Positions 5,375 through 11,577 of a DNA stretch of 13,007 nucleotides are shown here, piece by piece (positions within the stretch are counted from its first letter, which is position 1; each line of letters opens with the position of its first letter). The notes under the pieces were generated by a model. The model made no database searches. It saw only the letters and a list, made by a program, of their open reading frames with translations, and had not been told where the DNA came from. Source of the stretch: an uncultured Oscillospiraceae bacterium (GTDB lineage: Bacteria; Bacillota; Clostridia; Oscillospirales; Acutalibacteraceae); assembly GCA_900544515.1 (NCBI GenBank), contig UQVI01000032.1, forward strand, positions 1-13,007, given 5' to 3'. A program made the translations under genes and the position numbers.

Positions 5375-6754
5375 ATGAAAATTTATAATGTTATGCAATA
5401 TGGTGCAAAGGGTGACGGAGCTACAAATGATGCCTTTGCAATCCAGCACGCGATTGACGATTGCGCAAAAAACGGCGGAGGACAGGTTGTGCTTCCCAGC
5501 GGACATATTTTTTATTCAGAATCCATAAGGCTCAGGGCAAATGTTGATTTGCATATTCAGAAAGGTGCCACGATTAAGGCGACAGGCAATATCGACGGAT
5601 ATATCAGACCGAACAAGCTGATTAACGATCCTAAGACGGCACTTATCGGCAATCCTGTTACAGGCAAGCCGAGTTTTGTATTCATCTACGGCTACGAGGC
5701 TGACCACTGTACAATCAGTGGCGAGGGCACGATTGATGCCAACGGTCACGCTTTCGTTCAGCGTAAGGATCAGTATTATGTGACAGGTGATTTCTATCCA
5801 CGTCCCACAGTGATGTATATTGAAAAGAGCAATCATATTACCTTTAAAGATTTCACGGTGGTTGATGCGCCGTTCTGGACACTTCATCCGGCAGGCTGTG
5901 ATGATGTTCTGATTGATAAAATCAGAATTTTAAATGATCTTGATGTTGCAAACAGTGACGGAATTGACCCTGACCACTGCTCGAATGTAAGAATTCTCGG
6001 CTGTCACGTGACCTGTGCTGATGACTGCATTTGTCTTAAGGCATCAAAGGGCAACGCTGAATACGGTCCTTGCGAAAATATTGTGATTGACGGCTGTACG
6101 CTTGTTTCCACCTCTGCTGCAATTAAGATTGGTACAGAGGGCGTGGGCAATTTCAGGAATGTTATTGTTTCCAACTGTGTTATCAGTAAATCGAACAGGG
6201 GACTTTCTATCCAGATTCGTGACGGCGGCTGCGTTGAAAATGTTACGTATCAGAATATTATTGTTGAGACACGACGTTTTTGTCCGGACTGGTGGGGCAC
6301 TGCAGAGCCGATTGTTATCACCACATTTAACCGTGATGAAAATACAAAAAGCGGTACAATTAAAAATGTACGCTTTTTCAATGTTACCACTAAGGGTGAA
6401 AACGGTGTGCTGATTCACGGCAATGCGGATAATATCATTGAGGATATCAGCTTTGAGAACTGCCGTGTTGAGCTTACCAAAACCAGCAAATGGCAGTGCG
6501 GGCTTTACGATCTCCGCCCTTGCCTTGACTGGGGTGTTGAGGAATACGACAACTCTGCCTTCTTTATCCGATATGCAAAGAATGTGAGAATTGAGAAAAC
6601 GAAAACACGCTGGGGCAATATATGTGACAGCTACAAGCATGCGATTGATGCCGAAAATGTGGACGGCTTGGAGCTTGTTCGTTTCAGCGGTCATGCTGTG
6701 GACCCAAGCGTTGAGGACTATAAATTTAACAACGTAAAATTAGCTGAGGTGTAA
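5375..6754 (+). CDS. glycoside hydrolase family 28 (polygalacturonase-type)
   Basis: 459-residue right-handed beta-helix glycosidase; family members cleave galacturonic-acid linkages in pectin or rhamnogalacturonan. The N-terminus (YNVMQYGAKGDGATNDAFAI) is the classic pectate-lyase-like opening. The GH28 catalytic signatures are present in order: NSDGID (193-198, the NTD motif), ADDCICLK (215-222, the DD motif), SAAIKIGTE (247-255) and RGLSIQIRD (275-283, the RIK-equivalent region). The usual glycine before the DD pair is Ala and the NTD Thr is Ser. No signal peptide, so it should act inside the cell on imported oligosaccharides, more like an exo-acting enzyme or rhamnogalacturonidase than a secreted endo-polygalacturonase. 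The ATG has GAGG 8 nt upstream. It overlaps the control of the next gene: only 2 nt separate them. Confidence 0.9.
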   Translation: MKIYNVMQYGAKGDGATNDAFAIQHAIDDCAKNGGGQVVLPSGHIFYSESIRLRANVDLHIQKGATIKATGNIDGYIRPNKLINDPKTALIGNPVTGKPSFVFIYGYEADHCTISGEGTIDANGHAFVQRKDQYYVTGDFYPRPTVMYIEKSNHITFKDFTVVDAPFWTLHPAGCDDVLIDKIRILNDLDVANSDGIDPDHCSNVRILGCHVTCADDCICLKASKGNAEYGPCENIVIDGCTLVSTSAAIKIGTEGVGNFRNVIVSNCVISKSNRGLSIQIRDGGCVENVTYQNIIVETRRFCPDWWGTAEPIVITTFNRDENTKSGTIKNVRFFNVTTKGENGVLIHGNADNIIEDISFENCRVELTKTSKWQCGLYDLRPCLDWGVEEYDNSAFFIRYAKNVRIEKTKTRWGNICDSYKHAIDAENVDGLELVRFSGHAVDPSVEDYKFNNVKLAEV

Positions 6755-6756
6755 TT

Positions 6757-7161
6757 ATGGTAGAGCTTAAGGGATATAAGGTTAACAGACTTGAAATTGA
6801 AAACAAAGCCAAGCCGGGAACGCAGCTGAAACTCCAGAATCAGCTGAAATACAATGTCAATTACCTTGATGATAATAAGACCTGTATCGGTATGCTGGAG
6901 CTGAGAATCATGGATGCGGATTTGAATCCGTTTGAGATTAAGATTGAAATGGCAGCAGAATTTGCTTACGGTGCAGAGGATGACAAGACGGATATTCATA
7001 CAACCTCATTTGACCAGCTGTTCCCATTTGTAAGGCAGATTGTAAACACCGCTACATCCTTTACCGGTATGCCGGGACTGCTGATTCCGATTATGAAGCT
7101 GAATAAGGAAACGGTTCGTGTGAACAGGAGAGAGGAAAATGAATCCTCACCGCTTAATTAG
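6757..7161 (+). CDS. SecB-like chaperone-fold protein
   Basis: 134-residue soluble protein. The C-terminal half shows the pattern of the SecB family: a hydrophobic strand-rich core, NPFEIKIEM (57-65), then LFPFVRQIVNTAT (88-100) and MPGLLIPIMKL (105-115), matching the classic ILFPYAREL ... GFPPLLLPPVNF layout. Classical SecB is a proteobacterial export chaperone; short SecB-like proteins occur in Firmicutes with largely unknown clients. Start ATG at 6757, 2 nt after the GH28 stop, with its GAGG site inside the end of that gene, so translation is probably coupled. Because the GH28 enzyme has no signal peptide, a direct export role for its partner is not evident. It could be a folding or holding factor for a nascent protein, or simply co-transcribed. 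Confidence 0.6.
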   Translation: MVELKGYKVNRLEIENKAKPGTQLKLQNQLKYNVNYLDDNKTCIGMLELRIMDADLNPFEIKIEMAAEFAYGAEDDKTDIHTTSFDQLFPFVRQIVNTATSFTGMPGLLIPIMKLNKETVRVNRREENESSPLN

Positions 7162-7174
7162 AGAATATAAAGAA

Positions 7175-7210
7175 AACCTGACTTGCTGATTGAACAAGTC
7201 AGGTTTTTGT
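7175..7210 (+). terminator. terminator ending the GH28/SecB-like operon
   Basis: Perfect 11-bp stem AACCTGACTTG / CAAGTCAGGTT around a 9-nt loop, with TTTGTTTT following on the plus strand. The left arm is preceded by an A-rich run (AGAAA), so it may also stop minus-strand transcription coming from the convergent gene that ends at 7233. Confidence 0.9.
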
Positions 7211-7232
7211 TTTAAGTATAAATATTTATTAA

Positions 7233-7718
7233 TTATGCAGCAGGCTCGCTGGTGTCGCCGTCCTCAAGATAGCTGTTCAAAAGATCTTCATAATTCTCGT
7301 AGTTCTCATAATATGATGCATCCGGAGCTTCCTCCATAGCCTTTGAAGCAAGGAAGAAAGATGCCACACCGCTGATGATACCGAAGATAAAGCTGATAAT
7401 CACGCAAGCAAGTGCTGCCTTACCGCAGGCTTTTGCTGTCTTTGGCTTCTCATTCTTCTGAGTGAGATATAAAACAAGACCTACGATAGGAATAAGGAAA
7501 GAGAGAATTGCAAGTCCTACATTTGCCTTTTCTTCCTGTGGAGGCATCTGATAATTGAACTGATTATTATATCCCTGTGGCGGAGCCTGATAATACTGCT
7601 GACCGTTATCCTGCGGTGCTGAGTAATACTGTCCGTTCTGTGTGTTCTGCTGCTGAGGATCGTAATATTGACCGCTCTGCTCATTTGGATTATTGAAATT
7701 GTTGTTTTCGTCTGCCAT
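7233..7718 (-). CDS. Q/N/Y-rich two-helix membrane protein (paralogue 1)
   Basis: 161 residues, function unknown. Residues 1-60 are low-complexity, rich in Gln, Asn, Tyr and Pro, with three GQYY/GQQYY units (16-44) before MPPQEEK. Two hydrophobic helices follow (about 66-86 and 101-124), separated by a basic loop KPKTAKACGK, and a short acidic Tyr-rich tail (YYENYENYEDLLNSYLEDGD). The segment from PPQEEKA through the basic loop is nearly identical to the protein encoded at 8676-9461, so the two are paralogues. The long N-terminus is probably cytoplasmic by the positive-inside rule. ATG with AAGGAGG 8 nt upstream. Own promoter at 7749-7777. Confidence 0.9.
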   Translation of the reverse strand: MADENNNFNNPNEQSGQYYDPQQQNTQNGQYYSAPQDNGQQYYQAPPQGYNNQFNYQMPPQEEKANVGLAILSFLIPIVGLVLYLTQKNEKPKTAKACGKAALACVIISFIFGIISGVASFFLASKAMEEAPDASYYENYENYEDLLNSYLEDGDTSEPAA

Positions 7719-7748
7719 ATTGCAAACCTCCTTCTTTTTTATGTAATG

Positions 7749-7777
7749 ATTTTATCATTTCTTAATCGTAGTGTCAA
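7749..7777 (-). promoter_or_regulatory. sigma-A-type promoter of paralogue 1
   Basis: Minus strand: -35 TTGACA (7777-7772), 17-nt spacer, -10 TAAAAT (7754-7749), about 31 nt before the start codon at 7718. It starts just behind the stop of the upstream membrane-protein gene (7808), which has no visible terminator. Confidence 0.75.
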
Positions 7778-7807
7778 TATGATTGTTCATTTTTTGTTCA
7801 CTGTTTG

Positions 7808-8572
7808 TTAATTGTTTATCTGAGGATTCATTTGCAGTTTTTTTCTTCGCAGCACATAAAACACAATGAAGAAGAACAGATAAATCAAAATCCAGCAATA
7901 ATAGCTTTTGCTGATATGATTTCCCCACGCAAGATTGATTGCCACTGCACAAATGCGTCTGCCGATATTCAGCAGCAATGCAATCATCTGATAATCCGTG
8001 ATAAGCCTTGCGCTGTCCTTGTTTGATTTTACAGCTATGAAAATAAGGATAATCATTGCCAGAGTGTAGAAAATAAATCCTGTAAAATAGCAATAAAGCA
8101 TATTTCCGTTGGCAATGGAATTGATATATTTGGACAGGTCATCCTGAATATCCATGAAAAACGGTACAACGAGTATGGTGCATAATATGGGGAGAGCTCT
8201 GATTTTTTTCAGCTTTTCCTGCAGCTCATACAGTTTGAGGATTGCAACCGCAAAAATCAGCATTGAAAATTTCTGCACGAGAAAATAAACAATGTTCGCC
8301 TCTGCTGACAGCTGCTCAAATCCGTTGATCGTGGGCGGCATCATTCTGAAACCGAATATGGCAGTCAGTATACCATAAAAGCTGTCATTTGTTTTTGTCA
8401 CAAGGAAATATACCACAACAGTTGCAATGCTGAAAATCATTGCCTCAATAATTGCAAATTCCTTTGTTATATCACAGCAGATATGCAGTACCCTCTGTGA
8501 GATATATGAACACAAGATAATCGCAACTGCAATCAAGCAGTACAGTTTATTTTTTGAAATCTTTTCAGCCAC
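7808..8572 (-). CDS. polytopic membrane protein of unknown function
   Basis: 254 residues, mostly hydrophobic, with about seven to eight predicted membrane segments by eye (near 10-28, 40-58, 64-78, 93-114, 126-141, 158-181, 194-215, 222-241). The longest soluble stretch is a basic loop (115-126, LYELQEKLKKIR), and the C-terminus is a basic tail (RRKKLQMN), both probably cytoplasmic. No transporter signature, catalytic motif or known domain was recognised. The start codon is GTG (8572-8570), with a GGGGG site 8 nt upstream; an ATG near the start is not available. Its consensus promoter is at 8597-8625. It lies between the two Q/N/Y-rich paralogues, but separate promoters and a terminator mean this is a cluster, not a simple operon. 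Confidence 0.8.
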   Translation of the reverse strand: MAEKISKNKLYCLIAVAIILCSYISQRVLHICCDITKEFAIIEAMIFSIATVVVYFLVTKTNDSFYGILTAIFGFRMMPPTINGFEQLSAEANIVYFLVQKFSMLIFAVAILKLYELQEKLKKIRALPILCTILVVPFFMDIQDDLSKYINSIANGNMLYCYFTGFIFYTLAMIILIFIAVKSNKDSARLITDYQMIALLLNIGRRICAVAINLAWGNHISKSYYCWILIYLFFFIVFYVLRRKKLQMNPQINN

Positions 8573-8596
8573 TGTTTATTCCCCCTTATATTTTAA

Positions 8597-8625
8597 ATTA
8601 TATATTAAGAGGAATGGATTGTCAA
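8597..8625 (-). promoter_or_regulatory. consensus sigma-A promoter of the polytopic membrane protein
   Basis: Minus strand: -35 TTGACA (8625-8620), 17-nt spacer, -10 TATAAT (8602-8597), a perfect match in both boxes. The predicted start is near 8590, 18 nt before the GTG start codon. Confidence 0.8.
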
Positions 8626-8639
8626 TTCTATACAGATAT

Positions 8640-8669
8640 AAAAGCAGCCCTGAGATTTCTCTCAGGGCT
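8640..8669 (-). terminator. terminator of the DUF5067-like gene
   Basis: Perfect 10-bp stem AGCCCTGAGA / TCTCAGGGCT with a GAAA tetraloop on the minus strand, followed by GCTTTTATAT. It starts 7 nt past the stop codon at 8676 and lies just upstream of the next promoter. Confidence 0.85.
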
Positions 8670-8675
8670 AAGCTG

Positions 8676-9461
8676 TTATTGAAGTGTAATTTTGGTTACG
8701 ATCTTATCGTCACTCAGTGAAATAAGCTCTGAAACTTCGATTTCAATCTCTGTTGAGGTGTCTCGGAGTGAATACGCTTTTTTTACCTCTTTTGTTACAC
8801 CCGGTTTGATTTCAACATCAAGCCAATCTGTTTCTTCATCAAGGATAGCAGTTTCCAGTCCGATTCCGTCCTGATAAACTCTTGCATCAAGTGCCACATC
8901 AAAGCTGATTGCATTCTTTGAATTGTTGGTGAAATCGTAGGTAATCAAAATTGCATCCTTGCCTGCATAGTCGGTGCATTTTTCAGCACTTTTTACAATA
9001 CATTTATAGTCACCGATTGTACCGTCGTTCGGTTGTTTTTCAGTGCCCTTTTCAGAATCTGTATTGTCTTCAGCATCTGCATCGAGCTGAGAATAAGAGG
9101 ATTCTGCACCGTTGTCACTGTCATCTGTAAGACCGCTGAACATTGCAGCTCCCATAACTGCATACATAATAATTGTGATTACGATGTTGATGATAAAGCT
9201 TGCAAGTGCACATTTTCCGCATACTTTTGCGGTCTTTGGTTTGCTGTCCTTTTTGGTAAGATACAGAATTAAGCCGACAAGCGGAATAATGTAGGAGAGT
9301 ATTGCCAATCCTACACTAGCCTTTTCCTCCTGCGGCGGCATTGGGGGAATATTTGGATTGTACTGATTATAGTATTCCTGAGACTGCTGAGGCGGTGCCT
9401 TGTAATACTGCTGATTATTTTCCTGTGGCTGTTCAAATGGATTGTTGTTTTCGTTTGACAT
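8676..9461 (-). CDS. Q/N/Y-rich membrane protein with DUF5067-like C-terminal domain (paralogue 2)
   Basis: 261 residues, role unknown. Residues 1-45 are Q/N/Y/P-rich, ending MPPQEEKA as in paralogue 1. Two membrane helices follow (about 49-69 and 86-110) around a basic KPKTAKVCGK loop. An acidic, Ser/Asp/Glu-rich linker (112-146) leads to a C-terminal beta-rich domain (about 150-261) that starts GDYKCIVKSAEKCTDYAGKDAI and contains TYDFTNNS and VYQDGI. This resembles the DUF5067 immunoglobulin-like domain of Firmicute surface proteins, presumably facing outward. An ATG exists further upstream at 9524, but it overlaps the -35 box. The ATG at 9461 has GAGAGGAG about 9 nt before it and is the better start. 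It is divergent from the XRE gene at 9578. Confidence 0.88.
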   Translation of the reverse strand: MSNENNNPFEQPQENNQQYYKAPPQQSQEYYNQYNPNIPPMPPQEEKASVGLAILSYIIPLVGLILYLTKKDSKPKTAKVCGKCALASFIINIVITIIMYAVMGAAMFSGLTDDSDNGAESSYSQLDADAEDNTDSEKGTEKQPNDGTIGDYKCIVKSAEKCTDYAGKDAILITYDFTNNSKNAISFDVALDARVYQDGIGLETAILDEETDWLDVEIKPGVTKEVKKAYSLRDTSTEIEIEVSELISLSDDKIVTKITLQ

Positions 9462-9492
9462 TTTGTTAAACTCCTCTCTGTTATTTAACATA

Positions 9493-9521
9493 ATATTAAC
9501 ACATAAGTATTCACTTGTCAA
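9493..9521 (-). promoter_or_regulatory. promoter of the DUF5067-like gene
   Basis: Minus strand: -35 TTGACA (9521-9516), 17-nt spacer, -10 TAATAT (9498-9493), about 32 nt before the start codon. An 8-bp inverted repeat at 9498-9531 brackets the -35 box. Confidence 0.7.
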
Positions 9522-9531
9522 CATATGTGTT
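9498..9531. promoter_or_regulatory. candidate operator: 8-bp inverted repeat around the -35 box
   Basis: AACACATA (9498-9505) and TATGTGTT (9524-9531) are exact inverted repeats separated by 18 nt. One arm touches the -10 and the other lies behind the -35 of the minus-strand promoter, so a bound dimer would block it. A second small palindrome, ACACTTAGTGT (9555-9565), lies directly before the ribosome binding site of the divergent XRE gene. Both share an ACAC/GTGT half. Inferred target of that XRE protein. Confidence 0.4.
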
Positions 9532-9577
9532 CATAGTGCGGCATTTTTTATCATACACTTAGTGTGAGGTGATAAAA

Positions 9578-9817
9578 ATGTTTGTACCAACATTGGACGC
9601 TGCAATAGTAGGAAAAGTAATTTCAGATATCAGAAAAGAAAAGGGAATGTCACAGGAGGTGCTCAGTGGACTTGCAGATATCGGACGTACGCATCTTTCG
9701 GCAATTGAGAGAGGCGAGCGCAAGCCAACTCTTGAGACGCTCTACCGCATATCCTGTGCGATGGATATGAAAATGAGCGTTATTGTTAAACAGATAGAAC
9801 AATATCTGACAGATTAA
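9578..9817 (+). CDS. XRE-family HTH regulator, divergent from membrane-protein cluster
   Basis: 79-residue DNA-binding protein made almost entirely of a Cro/C1-type HTH domain (about 9-72): GKVISDIRKEKGMSQEVLSG (helices 1-2), ADIGRTHLSAIERGERKP (recognition helix and turn) and TLETLYRISCAMDM (helices 4-5). The GTG at 9569 is in frame, but it overlaps the GAGGTG ribosome binding site (9566-9571); the ATG at 9578, 6 nt after that site, is preferred. Divergently transcribed from the Q/N/Y-rich DUF5067-like gene across a 116-nt region with inverted repeats, which fits local or self-regulation. No effector domain is present. Confidence 0.88.
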   Translation: MFVPTLDAAIVGKVISDIRKEKGMSQEVLSGLADIGRTHLSAIERGERKPTLETLYRISCAMDMKMSVIVKQIEQYLTD

Positions 9818-9847
9818 CACCATAATAGATTGCTTATAACTGTATCG

Positions 9848-9892
9848 TAATGAAGTAAACCGCGAACAAAATGCTCGCGGTTTACTTCGTTA
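9848..9892. repeat. 18-bp imperfect hairpin after the XRE gene
   Basis: TAATGAAGTAAACCGCGA (9848-9865) pairs with TCGCGGTTTACTTCGTTA (9875-9892) with one G-T wobble around a 9-nt loop. It lies 30 nt behind the XRE stop. It is not followed by a T run on either strand, so a classical intrinsic terminator is doubtful. It could be a bidirectional transcription barrier or a dispersed palindromic repeat. Confidence 0.6.
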
Positions 9893-9914
9893 TAAAAAAT
9901 GTTGCTGATATTTC

Positions 9915-9974
9915 GTAGGGGCGGATTCAATATCCGCCCGAATATTGCGGGACAATATTGAAATCGTCCCCTAC
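9915..9974. repeat. 60-bp nested palindromic repeat (REP/MITE-like)
   Basis: The outer arms GTAGGGG (9915-9921) and CCCCTAC (9968-9974) are inverted repeats. Inside are alternative hairpins: GGGCGGAT/ATCCGCCC (9919-9939) and AATATTG/CAATATT (9941-9959), plus GGGAC/GTCCC. It is GC-richer than the surrounding spacer. Similar GTAGGGGCGG palindromes occur as dispersed intergenic repeats in gut Clostridia, as far as I recall. It lies 40 nt downstream of the anti-sigma-like gene. Confidence 0.6.
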
Positions 9975-10014
9975 AGAATAAGTACAGTCTTTTTCCTATT
10001 CTGTTTCTATTTCG

Positions 10015-10956
10015 TTATTCAAAGTGCATATATCCGTCACGGTCAAAATAAAGGTTTAGGCTGGCTGTTTTAACGGTTCCGTCATTATATTCAAGGGTAA
10101 ATGTAATTGTATCCTTGATTTGTGACAGGTCAAAATGAGGATTGTCACCGATTGCATAACCCAGTTCTTCAGATGGCTCCCAAAGAAGAAAATATCCTTT
10201 ATTTTGCTTATATTTTCCCTTACCGCACTCAAAACTTTTAGTATCCTGAGAAAATCTGATTTCATCACCAGTAAGCGTAAATTCATGATTGTCTATACTA
10301 TATTCTTTTAATTCTTCAGGCACTTCGGAATCCTCGTAATACACTTTATCATACCATTTTGGATCGGCATGTTCAAAATGAAGTAAACCATATGCACTTT
10401 CATTATTAACCTTAAAGGATTTTACGTCGGTATAATCTTCAAGATCCAGTTCAAAGGAACCGCCTTCTAATGTGTAGCAATATGCGGTCTCCTTTTCCTG
10501 CTCAATGTTGTAGCATTGCAAACCACCACTGCCGTAGCTGCCGCTGGAGCCTTCTGCCTTATTGTCAAGCTGATTTAATACTTTCGTTTTATCAGCCTGC
10601 CACCTTGCCGCTGCTTCGTCGCATGCCTTTTGGTCATCATAAGGCGCAAGATAGAGTCCGTAAAACAGCGGCTGATCATTTTTGCTGCCAAAGGATAATT
10701 TACCATTGTCTTCTGCATATGCAACTATAACCGTCAACGGTTTATTAGCCTTGCCGTTTTCAATGATTGCATGTGCACCGAATCCGCCGCCGACAACCAA
10801 TACCGCAAGAGCCAATGCACCGGAGGTAAGCCTTTTAAACAATGTAGACGTATTTACTTTTTTCTTATCCACAGTCATATCAAAAATCCTTTCAATTGCA
10901 TCGTCTGAATGATGGACTCCTGACATAGCATCCTTATATAATTCTCTATTATTCAT
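10015..10956 (-). CDS. membrane anti-sigma-factor-like protein
   Basis: 313 residues. An N-terminal cytoplasmic part of about 42 residues, with the SDDAIERIFDM helix typical of short sigma-binding regions in this class, is followed by one membrane helix (44-65, SGALALAVLVVGGGFGAHAII) and a large extracellular domain (about 70-313) rich in charged and aromatic residues. By position it should hold the ECF sigma factor inactive at the membrane and release it on an envelope signal. The layout fits RsiV/DUF4179-type proteins, but I do not recognise the outer domain specifically. The start codon overlaps the sigma gene end by 8 nt, typical of co-translated sigma/anti-sigma pairs. No zinc-binding HxxxCxxC motif is present. 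Confidence 0.75.
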   Translation of the reverse strand: MNNRELYKDAMSGVHHSDDAIERIFDMTVDKKKVNTSTLFKRLTSGALALAVLVVGGGFGAHAIIENGKANKPLTVIVAYAEDNGKLSFGSKNDQPLFYGLYLAPYDDQKACDEAAARWQADKTKVLNQLDNKAEGSSGSYGSGGLQCYNIEQEKETAYCYTLEGGSFELDLEDYTDVKSFKVNNESAYGLLHFEHADPKWYDKVYYEDSEVPEELKEYSIDNHEFTLTGDEIRFSQDTKSFECGKGKYKQNKGYFLLWEPSEELGYAIGDNPHFDLSQIKDTITFTLEYNDGTVKTASLNLYFDRDGYMHFE

Positions 10957-11431
10957 TTATCCAATCATCTCCCAAAATTTCTCTTAAATGCGTTCTTGCT
11001 CTGTGCAGTCTTGTTTTTACGGTTGACGGTTTGCATTTAATGATTTTTGCAATTTCATTAATCTGCATATCCTCATAGTAGAACAGATGCACAACCAAGC
11101 GTTCCTTTTGCGGCAGTGACCTAATTGCATTGAAAACATCAAAGTTTTTAATTGTATCAAAGGTATATAAATCCTTTGCCTCATCCAATGCAACATTGCT
11201 TTTGACAAATGGTGATTTAAAATGGTCTTTGCACTTGTGAACACAAGTGATTGTTAACCATTTATCCATATGCTCATCATCGTTGAATATTTTATTTGTT
11301 TTCCACAGCTTTAATAATGTATCCTGCATAACATCTTCAGCATCGTGATGATTTTGAAAATACGAAAGTGCAATCAGGTATAATCTGTTGCTGTTTCGTT
11401 TTACAGCATATATGTATTCATCATTTCTCAT
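10949..11431 (-). CDS. ECF-subfamily RNA polymerase sigma factor
   Basis: 160 residues, the usual size for an ECF sigma factor, with only regions 2 and 4. Region 2 (about 14-72) contains DAEDVMQDTLLKLWK (30-44), which binds core polymerase and the -10 box. Region 4 (about 100-150) contains LPQKERLVVHLFYYEDMQINEIA and the HTH end STVKTRLHRARTHLRE, which reads the -35 box. It probably directs an envelope or stress response. The start at 11431 has a modest site (AAGG/GTGAG). The downstream anti-sigma-like gene overlaps it. Its leader contains a candidate ECF-type promoter (11473-11496), consistent with autoregulation. A GAAAGG-A-CCTTTC inverted repeat lies in the leader at 11449-11461. Confidence 0.95.
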   Translation of the reverse strand: MRNDEYIYAVKRNSNRLYLIALSYFQNHHDAEDVMQDTLLKLWKTNKIFNDDEHMDKWLTITCVHKCKDHFKSPFVKSNVALDEAKDLYTFDTIKNFDVFNAIRSLPQKERLVVHLFYYEDMQINEIAKIIKCKPSTVKTRLHRARTHLREILGDDWINE

Positions 11432-11472
11432 TTTCTCACTACCTTATTGAAAGGACCTTTCACCTATATAGC

Positions 11473-11496
11473 GACGGAAGGCGGTAAAAGGTTACA
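11473..11496 (-). promoter_or_regulatory. candidate ECF-type promoter of the sigma/anti-sigma operon
   Basis: Minus strand: TGTAAC (11496-11491), then CTTTTACCGCCTTC, then CGTC (11476-11473). The TGTAAC/CGTC pair is typical for ECF sigma promoters, but the 14-nt spacing is shorter than the usual 16-17. Using CGCTAT three bases further gives 17. Placement 40-65 nt before the sigma gene suggests self-recognition. Confidence 0.5.
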
Positions 11497-11515
11497 TATT
11501 ATTATAACATTTTTT

Positions 11516-11552
11516 ATAAAAAAACAGAGCACCCTATTGATCAAGGGTGCTC
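11516..11552 (-). terminator. terminator of the GGGtGRT operon
   Basis: Minus-strand stem GAGCACCC / GGGTGCTC with a 10-nt loop, followed by TGTTTTTTTAT. It lies 25 nt past the stop of the GGGtGRT gene and separates it from the sigma-factor operon. Confidence 0.9.
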
Positions 11553-11577
11553 ATTAAGGATAGTCCTTTTGTTTCTA

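Noticed and set aside
6044..6694. 216-codon minus-strand open frame inside the GH28 gene
   Set aside because: Shadow frame: the plus-strand product carries all GH28 motifs, and this frame has no recognisable domain or start site.
7755..8093. 112-codon minus-strand frame overlapping the end of the polytopic membrane protein gene
   Set aside because: It overlaps in another frame with a gene that has a consensus promoter, a ribosome binding site and coherent membrane segments; no start signal of its own.
7233..9461. Whether the repeated membrane modules form a tandem-repeat or CRISPR-like array
   Set aside because: Only two copies exist, 1.3 kb or more apart, diverged at DNA level and each within a coding gene; they are paralogous genes, not an array.
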